From positions 1-53,925 of the forward strand of contig BAXC01000020.1 in assembly GCA_001310375.1 (NCBI GenBank): a DNA stretch of 53,925 bases, given 5' to 3'. The position numbers and the translations under genes were made by a program. A model generated the notes under the pieces. The model made no database searches. It was not told where the DNA came from and saw nothing but the letters and a program-made list of their open reading frames with translations. This DNA is from Bacillus sp. JCM 19041. GTDB lineage: Bacteria; Bacillota; Bacilli; Bacillales; Bacillaceae_D. This document shows positions 9,543 through 18,640 of this stretch, in pieces (the first letter of the stretch is position 1; every line of letters begins with the position of its first letter).

Positions 9543-10480
9543 ATGAAAAAACTTCAATTATCGGTTGCAATGGTTGGAATTACGGCAATGCTTGCTGCTT
9601 GTTCAATGGATGCGCCAGGCTCAGATGACGCGGTACCAGAAGGTGGAACAGAAGGCGGAGCAAGTGATGGTGAGTTCACTGTTGGTCTATCTGTCTCAAC
9701 AATGAATAACCCATTCTTCGTTACGCTTGGGGAAGGTGCAGAAGCAAAAGCAACAGAGCTCGGTATTGAGATGGTTTCTGTTGACGCGCAAGACGATAGT
9801 GCAAAACAAATCAATGACATTGAGGATCTCATTCAAAGCGGTGTTGATTTAATTCTAATCAACCCAACCGATTCTTCTGCTGTGACAGCGGCAGTACAAT
9901 CAGCGAACGATGCAAATATCCCAGTCATCACTGTTGACCGGGCAGCTGATAGTGGAGAGGTTGTCACTCACATTGCTTCTGATAACATCGCTGGAGGCGA
10001 AATGGCTGGGGAGCTTTTACTCGAACTTGTTGGTGATGGTGCTCTTGTTGCAGAACTAGAAGGAATCCCTGGATCTTCTGCTGCTCGTGAGCGAGGAGAA
10101 GGATTTAACAACATTGCTGATGGTTCCCTTGATGTAGGCGCGAAACAAACAGCGAACTTTGCCCGTGCCGAAGGGTTAACGGTTATGGAAAACATCTTGC
10201 AAAGCAACCCTGACATCATGGGCGTATTTGCACACAATGATGAAATGGCACTCGGGGCGCTCGAGCAATCTCAGCAGCCGGTCGTGATGATATCGTCGTG
10301 GTTGGTTTTGACGCAACAGATGATGCTGTAGCCTCAGTAGAGAATGGCGGTCTCGCCGGAACAGTTGCTCAGCAACCAACGCTAATTGGGGAAGAAGCGA
10401 TTGAAGCGGCATCGGCTATACTAAATGGTGAAGATGTAGAAGACTTTATCCCAGTAGAGCTTGAATTGATTCGGGAGTAA
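9543..10480 (+). CDS. rbsB: Ribose-binding lipoprotein RbsB, frameshifted
   Basis: Extracellular ribose receptor of the importer. ATG 9543 follows AAAGGAGAG. The N-terminus is a lipoprotein signal with lipobox LAAC (Cys 20), then an acidic glycine-rich linker, then a type I periplasmic-binding domain (SVSTMNNPFFVTLGEGAE; INPTDSSAVTAAVQ; GVFAHNDEMALGALE). The frame breaks near 10264; one missing G (GAGGCAATC read as GAGCAATC) restores AISAAGRDDIVVVGFDATDD. Repaired length is 312 aa. It is last in the operon, followed by a terminator 11 bases downstream. Confidence 0.93.
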
Positions 10481-10491
10481 TAGTAGTGGAG

Positions 10492-10522
10492 AAAGCTGGA
10501 CAGTATGACGTCCAGCTTTTTT
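10492..10522 (+). terminator. rbs operon terminator
   Basis: A 10-bp perfect stem (AAAGCTGGAC / GTCCAGCTTT) with an 8-base loop and a T6 tail, 11 bases after the rbsB stop. Confidence 0.9.
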
Positions 10523-10590
10523 GATGTTATCAGAACTTCAGGGTCAACCGTTTTAATTGAATAAAAAATAAAATAAACATTTTTTCAGAA

Positions 10591-10620
10591 ACTGCAAACG
10601 ATTTTCGTTTAGTATACGAA
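10591..10620 (+). promoter_or_regulatory. Possible promoter or operator of the sigma-factor operon
   Basis: Between the rbs terminator and the sigma gene lies AAACGA-TTT-TCGTTT (10596-10610), a perfect inverted repeat, with GAAAC just upstream (10588-10592) and TAGTATACGAATA downstream. GAAAC and CGT elements are reminiscent of ECF sigma promoters, but the spacing here (about 13) is shorter than usual. Autoregulation is therefore only a possibility. Confidence 0.3.
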
Positions 10621-10656
10621 TACATAGGTAGAGCATCTAGAGAGGAGGGAAATTCA

Positions 10657-11235
10657 TTGGCGCGCGAGCAAAAGTTAATTAAGCAAATTGTAAACAGAGG
10701 GAAGAATGCTGCCGCAAATGAGCTTGTTTCCCTTTATTATGCTCAAATTTTGCACTATGTGAGAAAACAAGTAAATGACGAAGAAGAGGCGCTGGATCTG
10801 ACACAAGAAATCTTTGTGCATATGCTGCAGTCGCTCTCCTCGTACGACGCTAAGAAAGCGAGTTTTAAAACGTGGCTGTACCGTATAGCCACGTATAAAG
10901 TTGTTGATTACTTTCGTTCGAAAGTGTACAAACATACAAAGTTAACCGATCGCCTCGATTTCGATATGAGGCAGGAGAGTGACTTTACAGAAGAATGGGT
11001 CGACATTGAAGAAGCGAGAGAGATACTAATTCTTTTAAACAGCTACAGTGGGGAACTCCAGCAAATCCTCCGTTTGAAAGTGTTTGGTGACGAGACATTC
11101 CACACCATTGCGAAAATGCTCTCGCTACCAGAATCCACGGTGAAAACGAAATACTATTCGACGTTAAGGAAACTAAAACGAGATTGGGAGGAGCGGATTG
11201 CCTATGGCAAAGCGAACGGAACGCATGGAAATTGA
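10657..11235 (+). CDS. ECF-type RNA polymerase sigma factor
   Basis: Alternative sigma factor of 192 aa starting at TTG 10657 behind GAGGAGG. Region 2 (about residues 22-90) shows DLTQEIFVHMLQSL and FKTWLYRIATYKVVDYFRS, and region 4 (about 125-180) shows the helix-turn-helix FHTIAKMLSLPESTVKTKYY. There is no zinc-finger anti-sigma gene next to it; instead it overlaps a multi-pass membrane protein gene, followed by an ABC ATPase and two permeases. The arrangement resembles sigY-yxl and other Bacillus sigma/ABC clusters, where the membrane protein often controls the sigma factor. That role is inferred here. The gene is intact. Confidence 0.88.
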   Translation: MAREQKLIKQIVNRGKNAAANELVSLYYAQILHYVRKQVNDEEEALDLTQEIFVHMLQSLSSYDAKKASFKTWLYRIATYKVVDYFRSKVYKHTKLTDRLDFDMRQESDFTEEWVDIEEAREILILLNSYSGELQQILRLKVFGDETFHTIAKMLSLPESTVKTKYYSTLRKLKRDWEERIAYGKANGTHGN

Positions 11236-11944
11236 GCGTATTGTCAAGGCGGGTATGGTTGAACAAGCTCCGTTTTACAAACGGATTTGGCGATTATATA
11301 GACGACTTGGATTTCGCTATTTATTTTATGATCGCCGAGAACTTTTATTGATGGTTGTTATGCTTTTAGTTGGAATGCCAACGCTCGGTTTTTTCATTGC
11401 TGAATGGGTCGATTCGAGCCCAAGAAACTTCGGGCCACTTGGCGTTTTATTCACAATTTCGCCTGGGAATTTTATTTTATATGTTTCTGCATTCGTGTTA
11501 TTTAGAATAAATCAAGCGGGGGCTGCGGTTGAATTTACGACGCGCTATAACATGTACCAGTTGTCCGCATTACGGTTTCTTTTGTTTAGTGTAGTGGCGC
11601 TTATTAGTATGGCTGTTCTCATCGTTTGTTTGGCTGTACAAGGAGCAATTATTTCTATTGTACATGCGGTTCTTGTTTCATTTAGTTCGTTGTTTCTATT
11701 TGCGTTTCTCTACTTGGCCATCTTGACACGATTAAAACCATCATGGGTACAGCGCTGGGGATTTGTTCTGTTCTGGATCATTGGAAACACTGTATTCTTG
11801 TATACACCCTTTATACCGTCAGAGCAGCTTATTGGATCAATTCCAATTGTCGTGTACGTTGTCATTTTGTTTGCGTGTATCTATGGCTTCTATGAACAAA
11901 CAAAACGATTGTTTGATTTAACAAAACGAAAAGGAGTCTTGTAA
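11204..11944 (+). CDS. Multi-pass membrane protein encoded with the sigma factor
   Basis: No named family is recognised. The preferred start is ATG 11204, ten bases after GGGAGGAG (TTG 11198 is an alternative). It overlaps the sigma gene by 32 bases, so the two are translationally coupled. The N-terminal 45 residues are basic and cytoplasmic-like, with RRLGFRYLFYDRRELLLM at the membrane entry. About six hydrophobic segments follow and a basic C-terminal tail (KRLFDLTKRKGVL). It could be a membrane anti-sigma regulator or a small ABC-2 subunit; position favours the former, topology the latter. The ABC ATPase begins at the base after its stop. Confidence 0.7.
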   Translation: MAKRTERMEIERIVKAGMVEQAPFYKRIWRLYRRLGFRYLFYDRRELLLMVVMLLVGMPTLGFFIAEWVDSSPRNFGPLGVLFTISPGNFILYVSAFVLFRINQAGAAVEFTTRYNMYQLSALRFLLFSVVALISMAVLIVCLAVQGAIISIVHAVLVSFSSLFLFAFLYLAILTRLKPSWVQRWGFVLFWIIGNTVFLYTPFIPSEQLIGSIPIVVYVVILFACIYGFYEQTKRLFDLTKRKGVL

Positions 11945-12812
11945 ATGTTAGTTGTTGATAACGTAACAAAAGGCTTTGGCAATTTTATTGCTTTAACGGA
12001 TTTGTCGTTTGAACTGGGTAATGGCGTTTATGGTTTGCTTGCACCAAACGGAGCTGGTAAAACAACGCTCATAAAAATGCTAGCGACATTATTATTTCCG
12101 ACCAAGGGCAGCATTCGCTTTGAAGGGAAAGACATTATCGCTATGGGTGAAGAATACCGTGATTTAATTGGTTATTTGCCGCAACAATTTGGGTTTTATA
12201 AGAATGATAGTCCTACAGACTACCTTCATTATATAGCAGCACTGAAAGGGTTAACGAAAAAAGAAGCTAACCAAAAAATACCTGAGTTGCTTGAGCTTGT
12301 TGCTCTCACTGAAGTAGCAAAAAAGAAAATGAAAAAATTCTCGGGTGGAATGATTCAACGAGTTGGAATTGCTCAAGCACTGTTAAATGATCCTAAGATT
12401 CTTATTTTAGATGAGCCAACAGCAGGTCTTGATCCAAAAGAGCGTGCCCGTTTCCGTAATCTATTGTCGCAGCTGTCCAGAGACAGAATTGTTCTATTAA
12501 GTACGCATATTGTCGCTGATGTTGAGTCCATTGCGAATGAAATCATTATGATTAAAGATACGAAGATTCTCTACAAAGAATCAATTGGTTTCTTGTGTAA
12601 TCAATTAGCTGGAGAGATCTATGAAACGACACTAACTTTCGATGAGTTGGAAGTCTTTAAAAAAAACGCACTTAGTGCTTGGAGAAAAGCAGGCATCCGG
12701 CAACATTATTGTTAAATTTCAAAGTAAGAATGAACCGATAGATACATGGAAACCGGTAGATCCTCAATTGGAAGATGTGTTCTTAACAATTTATCGGGAT
12801 GACCAATCGTGA
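11945..12812 (+). CDS. ABC transporter ATPase, frameshifted near 3' end
   Basis: Cytoplasmic ATPase of an ABC-2-type transporter. ATG 11945 directly follows the upstream stop. It has Walker A APNGAGKTT (about residue 36), Q-loop GYLPQQFGFY, signature FSGGMIQRVGIAQAL, Walker B ILILDEPTAGLDP and switch His in LLSTHI. The frame shifts by +1 at the A8 run 12659-12666; removing one A restores FKKTHLVLGEKQASGNIIVKF and carries the protein to TGA at 12810-12812. Repaired length is 288 aa. The stop overlaps the GTG of the first permease gene. Direction of transport (export or sensing) cannot be told from sequence. Confidence 0.88.
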
Positions 12813-14042
12813 GAATCGTTTGGTTTGAGCTGTTGAAGCTAGTGAAATCACCTATTTTAATCGTGTTATCTTTAGTAATGATTGCTTTGAATCTTCTAGT
12901 CATATCCGAGGAGTGGCAGGATGCTTATGATACAAAGCCAATCTTCAATGAAATCGCACAAGACTATGGGTATGAAGCAGATCGTCGCTTTGTTTCAAAC
13001 ATAGAAGCTAGTAATGAGAGGCTATTAGAAGAAATGAATCAGTCATTTGAAGAAGAGTATCCTTCGGGATCTATTGCTCTGGAATCTTCTACAATCCAAA
13101 CAGACGATTCACGTATGAAGGAGGTTGTCCCGCTCGTGATTCGCGAATCAATAATCGATACAGCGATTGAAGCGGATACGTACTATTCTAATTTACAATC
13201 AAAGGACATAGCAGATCATCATATTAGTCACTTTGGGCTTGAATCTCAAGCGGAGGCTGTGCAGGCCCGTTACGCACCAATAGATAATCGAATAACAGAA
13301 ATGGTTGAAACCAACGAGCATACAACATTGTTTTTTCGAGGGTACGAGATTCATTCGTTACTCTACAGGGAAGTCATCCGGAATACGTTGTTAGGATTAA
13401 GCATTGTATTAGTGCTATTAACCGCTTTCAGTGTGAACTATGAGTTTGACCGCAATACTGCACTCCATACGTACAGTACGAAAAGGGGGCGGAAATTGCT
13501 AGTGAACAAATGGCTTGCAGTTAATGTTGCTTCGCTACTATTTATTACCGCCGTATTAGGTGCTACTTTGCTCGCTTTCTTTTTAACGACCTCTTTTTCT
13601 GGAATGTGGAATTCATATGTTAGTTCCTATTTCAATATGGATGGGAGTCTTCCATATTTAACATGGTGGCCAATAACGATGTGGCAGTTTTTGATTCTTG
13701 CAATCGGATTAACATACTTGTTGCTCTTTATTGTTGTACAGCTTGCCTTTTTTACATCGGTATGGGTACGTAATAGCTATGGTGTTTTTTTTTCTTATGC
13801 TTATTGGTGCTGGTTTCCTTTTTATGTTACCCGCATTGGTGCCGATCACGAGCCCATTTATATTCTATGCAGAATACACACCCTTCACAGTCATGATTAA
13901 TGCACATAGTTGGTTTTCTTTAGGAACTCCTTTTTCAGGGGGAGCTTCTTATGAAATCGGGACAGTAAGTGGATGGACTGTAATTACTGGACTGGCAGTT
14001 GTAGCGGCTATTGGTCATTTCAAGAAAAAGCAATCAATTTAG
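12809..14042 (+). CDS. ABC-2-type permease with large extracytoplasmic domain, frameshifted
   Basis: Membrane partner of the ATPase. The GTG start at 12809 overlaps the ATPase stop. The layout is one N-terminal membrane helix (about residues 15-32), an acidic soluble region of about 150 residues, then five or so membrane segments. A short conserved segment, THTYSTKRGRKLLVNKWLA, has a counterpart in the next gene (SIQYTSKKGRKLFTTKWLA), showing the two permeases are paralogous. The frame shifts +1 in the T9 run 13785-13793; with T8 the protein reads YGVFFLMLIGAGFLFMLP and continues to 14042, giving 410 aa. Confidence 0.82.
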
Positions 14043-14051
14043 GAGGGGAAA

Positions 14052-15176
14052 ATGAGAACGTTTCTACAAGAAGTAAAGCGAATTTTAAATTGGCGTGTGA
14101 CGTTATTATTTTTACCGGTAGCTGTAATTATTTACTTTTTATTCATTGAATTTGAATATACGGTTTTTCCAAATGGGAGTGAGATTTATACATATGAAGC
14201 TGCTGAAGAGTTGGTTCAACGGTATGGCATTAAAGTAACAGATGCGAATATGAACGAGTTTGCTGCGAATCACGAAAGAAAAATAGCAGAAGCGGATACA
14301 ATGATTGCGAATCACCCAAAAGGACAGGAACTAGGTGTATCGACATATGAAGAGCTATTTACTTCACGCGACGAAGAGACTAAGGAGTTAGATGATTTCC
14401 GTTGGGCGTTAATGGAAGAGAAGGATGGGTTGACCTGGCGAATTCAAGCTGAACAAAATTTACTGGAACAGTATGCGAACAAACATATATACCCAGAATA
14501 TTCAAAGCAACAAAATGAACGACTTCAAGAGATTATACAAAACAGTGAAACCCAATCGGTTCTCCCTTATATGGTCGTAGAAAACGTCAACCGACTTGCC
14601 TATAATCTCTCGTTCTTAATTATGTTCGCGCTTGTTATGTATTTAGCCCCAGTCTTTTTTCGTGATAGGCAACGCAATGTAATAAGTATTCAATACACAA
14701 GCAAGAAAGGAAGGAAACTATTTACTACTAAATGGTTAGCAAGTGTAGTAGTCGCGTTTCTCTTGACGACAGCTATTCTAGCTGCGGCTTTTTCTGCTTA
14801 TGTTTTTGTTAATGATACAACTCTTTTTTGGGAAGCAACTGTTAATTCGTTTGCAACGTATAATTACTTTTGGTTTAACTTCACATTTAATCAATACATG
14901 GTTGTCATTGCGGTTATTTTTTATATGCTGTCTTTTGCTTTAGCAACAGCAATTGTTCTTGTCTCTAGATTATCAACCTCTTACTTTACTTTATTAGGAA
15001 TACTTGTACCTGCAATCATTTTGCTTTTTAACGTTACGGGGAGATACAGTAGTGGCTTTTTTACTATTTGGCAATATAAGTATGAGTTGTTTCTGTTACT
15101 AGGGCTTTCACTTGCCTTATCCTTTAGTTGTATCTTATGGAGGGCAAGGAGAGAGCAAAAAATTGATTTGTTATAA
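14052..15176 (+). CDS. ABC-2-type permease, second paralogue
   Basis: Intact 374-aa membrane protein starting at ATG 14052 behind AGGAGGGG, 9 bases after the first permease. It repeats that gene's plan: a membrane helix at about residues 15-33, an acidic helical domain of about 140 residues, then about five membrane segments. It carries the same motif (YTSKKGRKLFTTKWLA) after its second membrane segment. With the ATPase it could form a heterodimeric exporter or lipid/peptide-stress sensor. Last gene of the sigma-factor operon; a terminator lies about 65 bases on. Confidence 0.82.
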   Translation: MRTFLQEVKRILNWRVTLLFLPVAVIIYFLFIEFEYTVFPNGSEIYTYEAAEELVQRYGIKVTDANMNEFAANHERKIAEADTMIANHPKGQELGVSTYEELFTSRDEETKELDDFRWALMEEKDGLTWRIQAEQNLLEQYANKHIYPEYSKQQNERLQEIIQNSETQSVLPYMVVENVNRLAYNLSFLIMFALVMYLAPVFFRDRQRNVISIQYTSKKGRKLFTTKWLASVVVAFLLTTAILAAAFSAYVFVNDTTLFWEATVNSFATYNYFWFNFTFNQYMVVIAVIFYMLSFALATAIVLVSRLSTSYFTLLGILVPAIILLFNVTGRYSSGFFTIWQYKYELFLLLGLSLALSFSCILWRARREQKIDLL

Positions 15177-15240
15177 AAAAATCAAATAAATGGGTGGTAG
15201 CCACTCTGGCGAGCATCAGGTCTTTTGATTCATAACGAAC

Positions 15241-15275
15241 AAAACCCGTTGAGCTAAGATCAACGGGTTTTAATT
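15241..15275. terminator. Bidirectional terminator between sigma/ABC operon and iolR
   Basis: A 12-bp perfect stem (AAAACCCGTTGA / TCAACGGGTTTT) with a 7-base loop, giving T-rich 3' ends on both strands. It lies between two convergent transcription units. Confidence 0.85.
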
Positions 15276-15319
15276 AAACGTTTGTTTAACTGAAAAAAGA
15301 GAATGCAGTACTCTATTTA

Positions 15320-16072
15320 TTAAACGACTATAAGTTCAATCCCATTCTCTTTACAAAATCCTACATATTGTTCATCAAGTTCACCAGAAGTAACGATATG
15401 ATCAATGCGAGAAAACGGCGCATAAGTAAGCATCGTTGATTTGCCAAACTTAGATGTATCGGCAAGTAAATAAAGAGTATTGTCCTTTTGGACGATGCTT
15501 TTTTTGACTTCGTACTCAAGCAAGTCAGCGTTTGTTAACCCATTTTGGATGCTCACTCCTGTGCAAGCCATAAATGCTTTGTTTACGTTGTATTTCTTTA
15601 GAAGTGAAGGGTCGCTTACGTTCACAAAGGAACGTGTTTTATGTTGGTAGTGGTTTCCAAGAACAATTAAATCAATGTTTTCTTTATCAGCGACAGAATT
15701 AATAATGTCCAAATTATTTGTTAAGATCGTAATTTCTTTTGTTACTGGAAAGTCTTCGAACATTGATTTCGTTGTAGTACCAGAGTCGATATAAACAAAA
15801 TCATTGTTATCAATGAGCGAGCCCGCATATTGAGCGATACGAAATTTCTCATCGTGGTGCACAACCTTGCGATTTTCAAATGGGACAAGTGTTTTCTCAG
15901 CGGCGGTTACACCGCCATATACTTTCTCAATGATACCTTTTTCGGTTAACCGTTTAATATCTCGACGGACTGTGTTTTTTGACACACCAAACTCTGCGCA
16001 TAAATCATCGAGTGAGACGGTACCATTGGATAGAATATAATTTTCCATTTCTTGAATACGAACTAGTTTCAT
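15320..16072 (-). CDS. iolR: iol operon repressor IolR (DeoR family)
   Basis: DeoR-type repressor of inositol catabolism; the expected inducer is 2-deoxy-5-keto-gluconate 6-phosphate. The intact 250-aa protein (B. subtilis about 251) has an N-terminal winged helix (VSLDDLCAEFGVSKNTVRRDIK, about residues 19-40, here split as VSLDDLCAEF and GVSKNTVRRDIK) and a C-terminal DeoRC sensor domain with IDSGTTTKSMFEDF and NGLTNADLLEYEVKK. It is divergent from iolA, with the shared control region between them. Identification rests on family plus the adjacent iol genes. Confidence 0.9.
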   Translation of the reverse strand: MKLVRIQEMENYILSNGTVSLDDLCAEFGVSKNTVRRDIKRLTEKGIIEKVYGGVTAAEKTLVPFENRKVVHHDEKFRIAQYAGSLIDNNDFVYIDSGTTTKSMFEDFPVTKEITILTNNLDIINSVADKENIDLIVLGNHYQHKTRSFVNVSDPSLLKKYNVNKAFMACTGVSIQNGLTNADLLEYEVKKSIVQKDNTLYLLADTSKFGKSTMLTYAPFSRIDHIVTSGELDEQYVGFCKENGIELIVV

Positions 16073-16189
16073 CGTTAGTTGACTCCCTATGAGATACAGA
16101 TGTTGTCATCTACTATATCATTATTACCAAAATATAATCAATACATCTCTTTGAAAGCGGTTTATTATCAAACAATAACAAATAAATGA

Positions 16190-16241
16190 TTGACACTGGA
16201 TCAAGAGTTGATTAAAATATAACCAACAAATGATCAAACAG
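16190..16241 (+). promoter_or_regulatory. iol operon promoter with candidate IolR boxes
   Basis: Sigma-A promoter TTGACA (16190-16195), 17-base spacer, TAAAAT (16213-16218). B. subtilis IolR is reported to bind tandem 11-mers of the form WRAYCAADARD. Here TAACCAACAAA (16220-16230) and TGATCAAACAG (16231-16241) lie head to tail, each matching 10 of 11, and GGATCAAGAGT (16198-16208, 10 of 11) sits in the spacer. The boxes therefore overlap the promoter and start site, as expected for repression. The motif is recalled from the literature, not searched. Confidence 0.75.
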
Positions 16242-16260
16242 AATTGTTATCTTTTTTATT

Positions 16261-16275
16261 ATGAAAGCGATTACT
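16261..16275 (+). promoter_or_regulatory. cre site in iol leader
   Basis: ATGAAAGCGATTACT fits the CcpA consensus WTGNAANCGNWNNCW at every position. It lies about 45 bases downstream of the iol -10 box, where CcpA would act as a roadblock. A second, one-mismatch copy (TTGAAAGCGGTTTAT) lies upstream at 16151-16165. Confidence 0.75.
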
Positions 16276-16306
16276 GTTTGTTTGATTTTTGAATGGAGGG
16301 ATTACA

Positions 16307-17784
16307 TTGGCAGAAACAGCGAGTAAAGTGAGAACACTGAAAAATTACATAAATGGTGAGTGGGTAGAAAGCAAAACCGGTCAGTATGAAGAAGTGGTGA
16401 ATCCTGCGACTAAAGAAGTGCTTTGCCGAGTGCCTCTTTCAACAAAAGAAGAAGTAGATCAAGCAACAAAAATTGCAAGCGAAGCTTTTACGAAATGGTC
16501 GAAGATAGCTGTACCAAGACGAGCGAGAATTCTCTTTTCCTTTCAACAACTCCTTCAACAAAATAAGGAAGAGCTAGCTCGGTTGATTACGTTAGAAAAT
16601 GGTAAGAACCTAACGGAAGCTAGAGGCGAAGTGCAACGTGGAATTGAAACGTTGAATTTGCGGCTGGCGCACCTTCGTTAATGATGGGTGATTCATTGCC
16701 TGCGATTGCAACAAATGTTGAGGCGAGTAATTACCGTTATCCAATTGGGGTTGTTGGTGGTATTACGCCTTTTAATTTTCCAATGATGGTGCCTTGTTGG
16801 ATGTTTCCAATGGCAATTGCGCTTGGTAATACATTCATTATGAAACCGTCAGAAAGAACACCATTGCTTGTTGAAAAATTCGCCGAATTCTTTAAAGAGG
16901 CTGGTTTACCAGATGGCGTTTTTAATATCGTTTATGGCGCGCATGACGTTGTAAATGGCATCCTAGAACATCCAGATATTAAAGCGGTCTCATTTGTTGG
17001 TTCAAAACCGGTGGGTGAATATGTCTACAAAAAAGGCAGCGAGAACTTGAAGCGAGTTCAAGCATTAACAGGGGCAAACAACCATACTGTTGTGTTAAAA
17101 GATGCGGATCTTAATGAAGCGGTAACAGATATTATTGGGGCAGCTTTTGGTTCAGCTGGTGAGCGTTGTATGGCGTGTGCGGTTGTTACGGTTGAGGAAG
17201 AGATTGCAGATGAATTTATCGAAAAAATGAAGACAGAAGCAGAGAAGCTTCAAATTGGTAATGGACTTGATGATGGTGTCTTTTTAGGGCCGGTTATCCG
17301 CGAAGACAATAAGAAACGCACGCTATCTTATATTGAATCAGGAATTGAAGAAGGTGCGATCCTTGTTACGGACGGAAGAGAACGAAGCAACGATGAAGGT
17401 TACTTTGTCGGACCAACGATTTTTGATCATGTCACAACTGACATGAAAATATGGCGTGATGAAATTTTTGCTCCTGTATTATCGATTGTTCGCGTTAAAC
17501 ATTTAAAGCAAGCAATTGAAGTAGCGAACGAGTCGGAATTCGCTAATGGCGCTTGTCTCTTCACAAAAGATGCAAAGGCAATTCGTTACTTCCGTGAAAA
17601 CATTGATGCAGGTATGTTAGGGATTAACTTAGGTGTTCCAGCCCCGATGGCATTCTTCCCGTTCTCTGGTTGGAAGTCATCTTTCTATGGCACGCTTCAT
17701 GCAAATGGAAAAGACAGCGTCGACTTTTATACACGGAAGAAAGTAGTTACAGCTCGGTTAACAGATCCGGTTTTCAATGATTAA
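16307..17784 (+). CDS. iolA: Methylmalonate-semialdehyde dehydrogenase (acylating), frameshifted
   Basis: Last enzymatic step of inositol breakdown: oxidises malonic semialdehyde to acetyl-CoA and CO2 with NAD+ and CoA. TTG 16307 is preferred over TTG 16289 because GGAGGG lies at 16295-16300. It shows [13 protein letters not shown] and the NAD-binding [13 protein letters not shown], and the catalytic Cys in [13 protein letters not shown]. The frame breaks near 16647; one missing A (GAAAAC read as GAAAC) restores [20 protein letters not shown]. Repaired length is 492 aa (family about 487). First gene of the iol operon. Confidence 0.93.
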
Positions 17785-17814
17785 GAGAATGCAAGATGAG
17801 AGGGAGGATACTTT

Positions 17815-18639
17815 ATGCCAACGTTATTGCGTAAACCTGAAAGAAAGGAAATAAGTCTAGGGGTAACCTTGGTACATGAAGTGAAGGAAAGCAGTTCACC
17901 GTTAGAATACGTTGGTTTTTCGGTTATCGATATAAATCCTGGAGCGACATATGAAGAACAATTAACGGATTGGGAATGTTGCGTGGTTGTGTTAACAGGA
18001 AAAGTAAGTGTAACGGCTGGGTCTGACATATATGAATCAATTGGTACACGTGAAAGTGTGTTTGAAAAAATCCCTACTGATAGTGTTTATATTACAAAAG
18101 AAGAACGGTATACCGTGACCGCAGAAACAGATGCACGAGTTGCGCTTTGTTATGCACCAGGCATAACAAAGCGCAATAACCGCCTTTTACTCGGTGAAAA
18201 CATCGAAAAAGAGCACCGAGGTATTAAAATGAACCAACGCACCGTTCATAATATCTTGCCTGATGCTGATGATTATGCCGACTCTCTTTTAGTTGTAGAA
18301 GTTTATACGGAAAGCGGAAACTGGTCAAGTTACCCTCCACATAAGCATGACCAAGACAATTTGCCTGCTGAATCTTTTTTAGAAGAAACGTATTACCATG
18401 AGCAAGATCCGAAGCAAGGGTTTGTGTTTCAACGAGTGTATACGGATGACCGTTCCATTGATGAAACGATGGCAGTGGAGCATGGTGATGTGGTGTTAGT
18501 ACCTGCGGGGTATCATCCGGTTGGGGTTCCTGATGGCTATACTTCTTATTATTTGAACGTGATGGCAGGACCAAAGCGGACATGGAAGTTCCATAATGAC
18601 CCGGACCATGAATGGATTTTAAAGCGAAAGGAATCGTGA
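17815..18639 (+). CDS. iolB: 5-deoxy-glucuronate isomerase
   Basis: Isomerises 5-deoxy-D-glucuronic acid to 2-deoxy-5-keto-D-gluconic acid. ATG 17815 has GGGAGGA upstream. The intact 274-aa protein (B. subtilis 271) has the bicupin layout, with metal-site histidines visible in SSYPPHKHDQDN (about residue 180) and EETYYHEQDPKQGF, plus GDVVLVPAGYHPVG near the C-terminus. It lies between iolA and iolC, one base from iolC. Confidence 0.93.
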   Translation: MPTLLRKPERKEISLGVTLVHEVKESSSPLEYVGFSVIDINPGATYEEQLTDWECCVVVLTGKVSVTAGSDIYESIGTRESVFEKIPTDSVYITKEERYTVTAETDARVALCYAPGITKRNNRLLLGENIEKEHRGIKMNQRTVHNILPDADDYADSLLVVEVYTESGNWSSYPPHKHDQDNLPAESFLEETYYHEQDPKQGFVFQRVYTDDRSIDETMAVEHGDVVLVPAGYHPVGVPDGYTSYYLNVMAGPKRTWKFHNDPDHEWILKRKES

Positions 18640-18640
18640 T

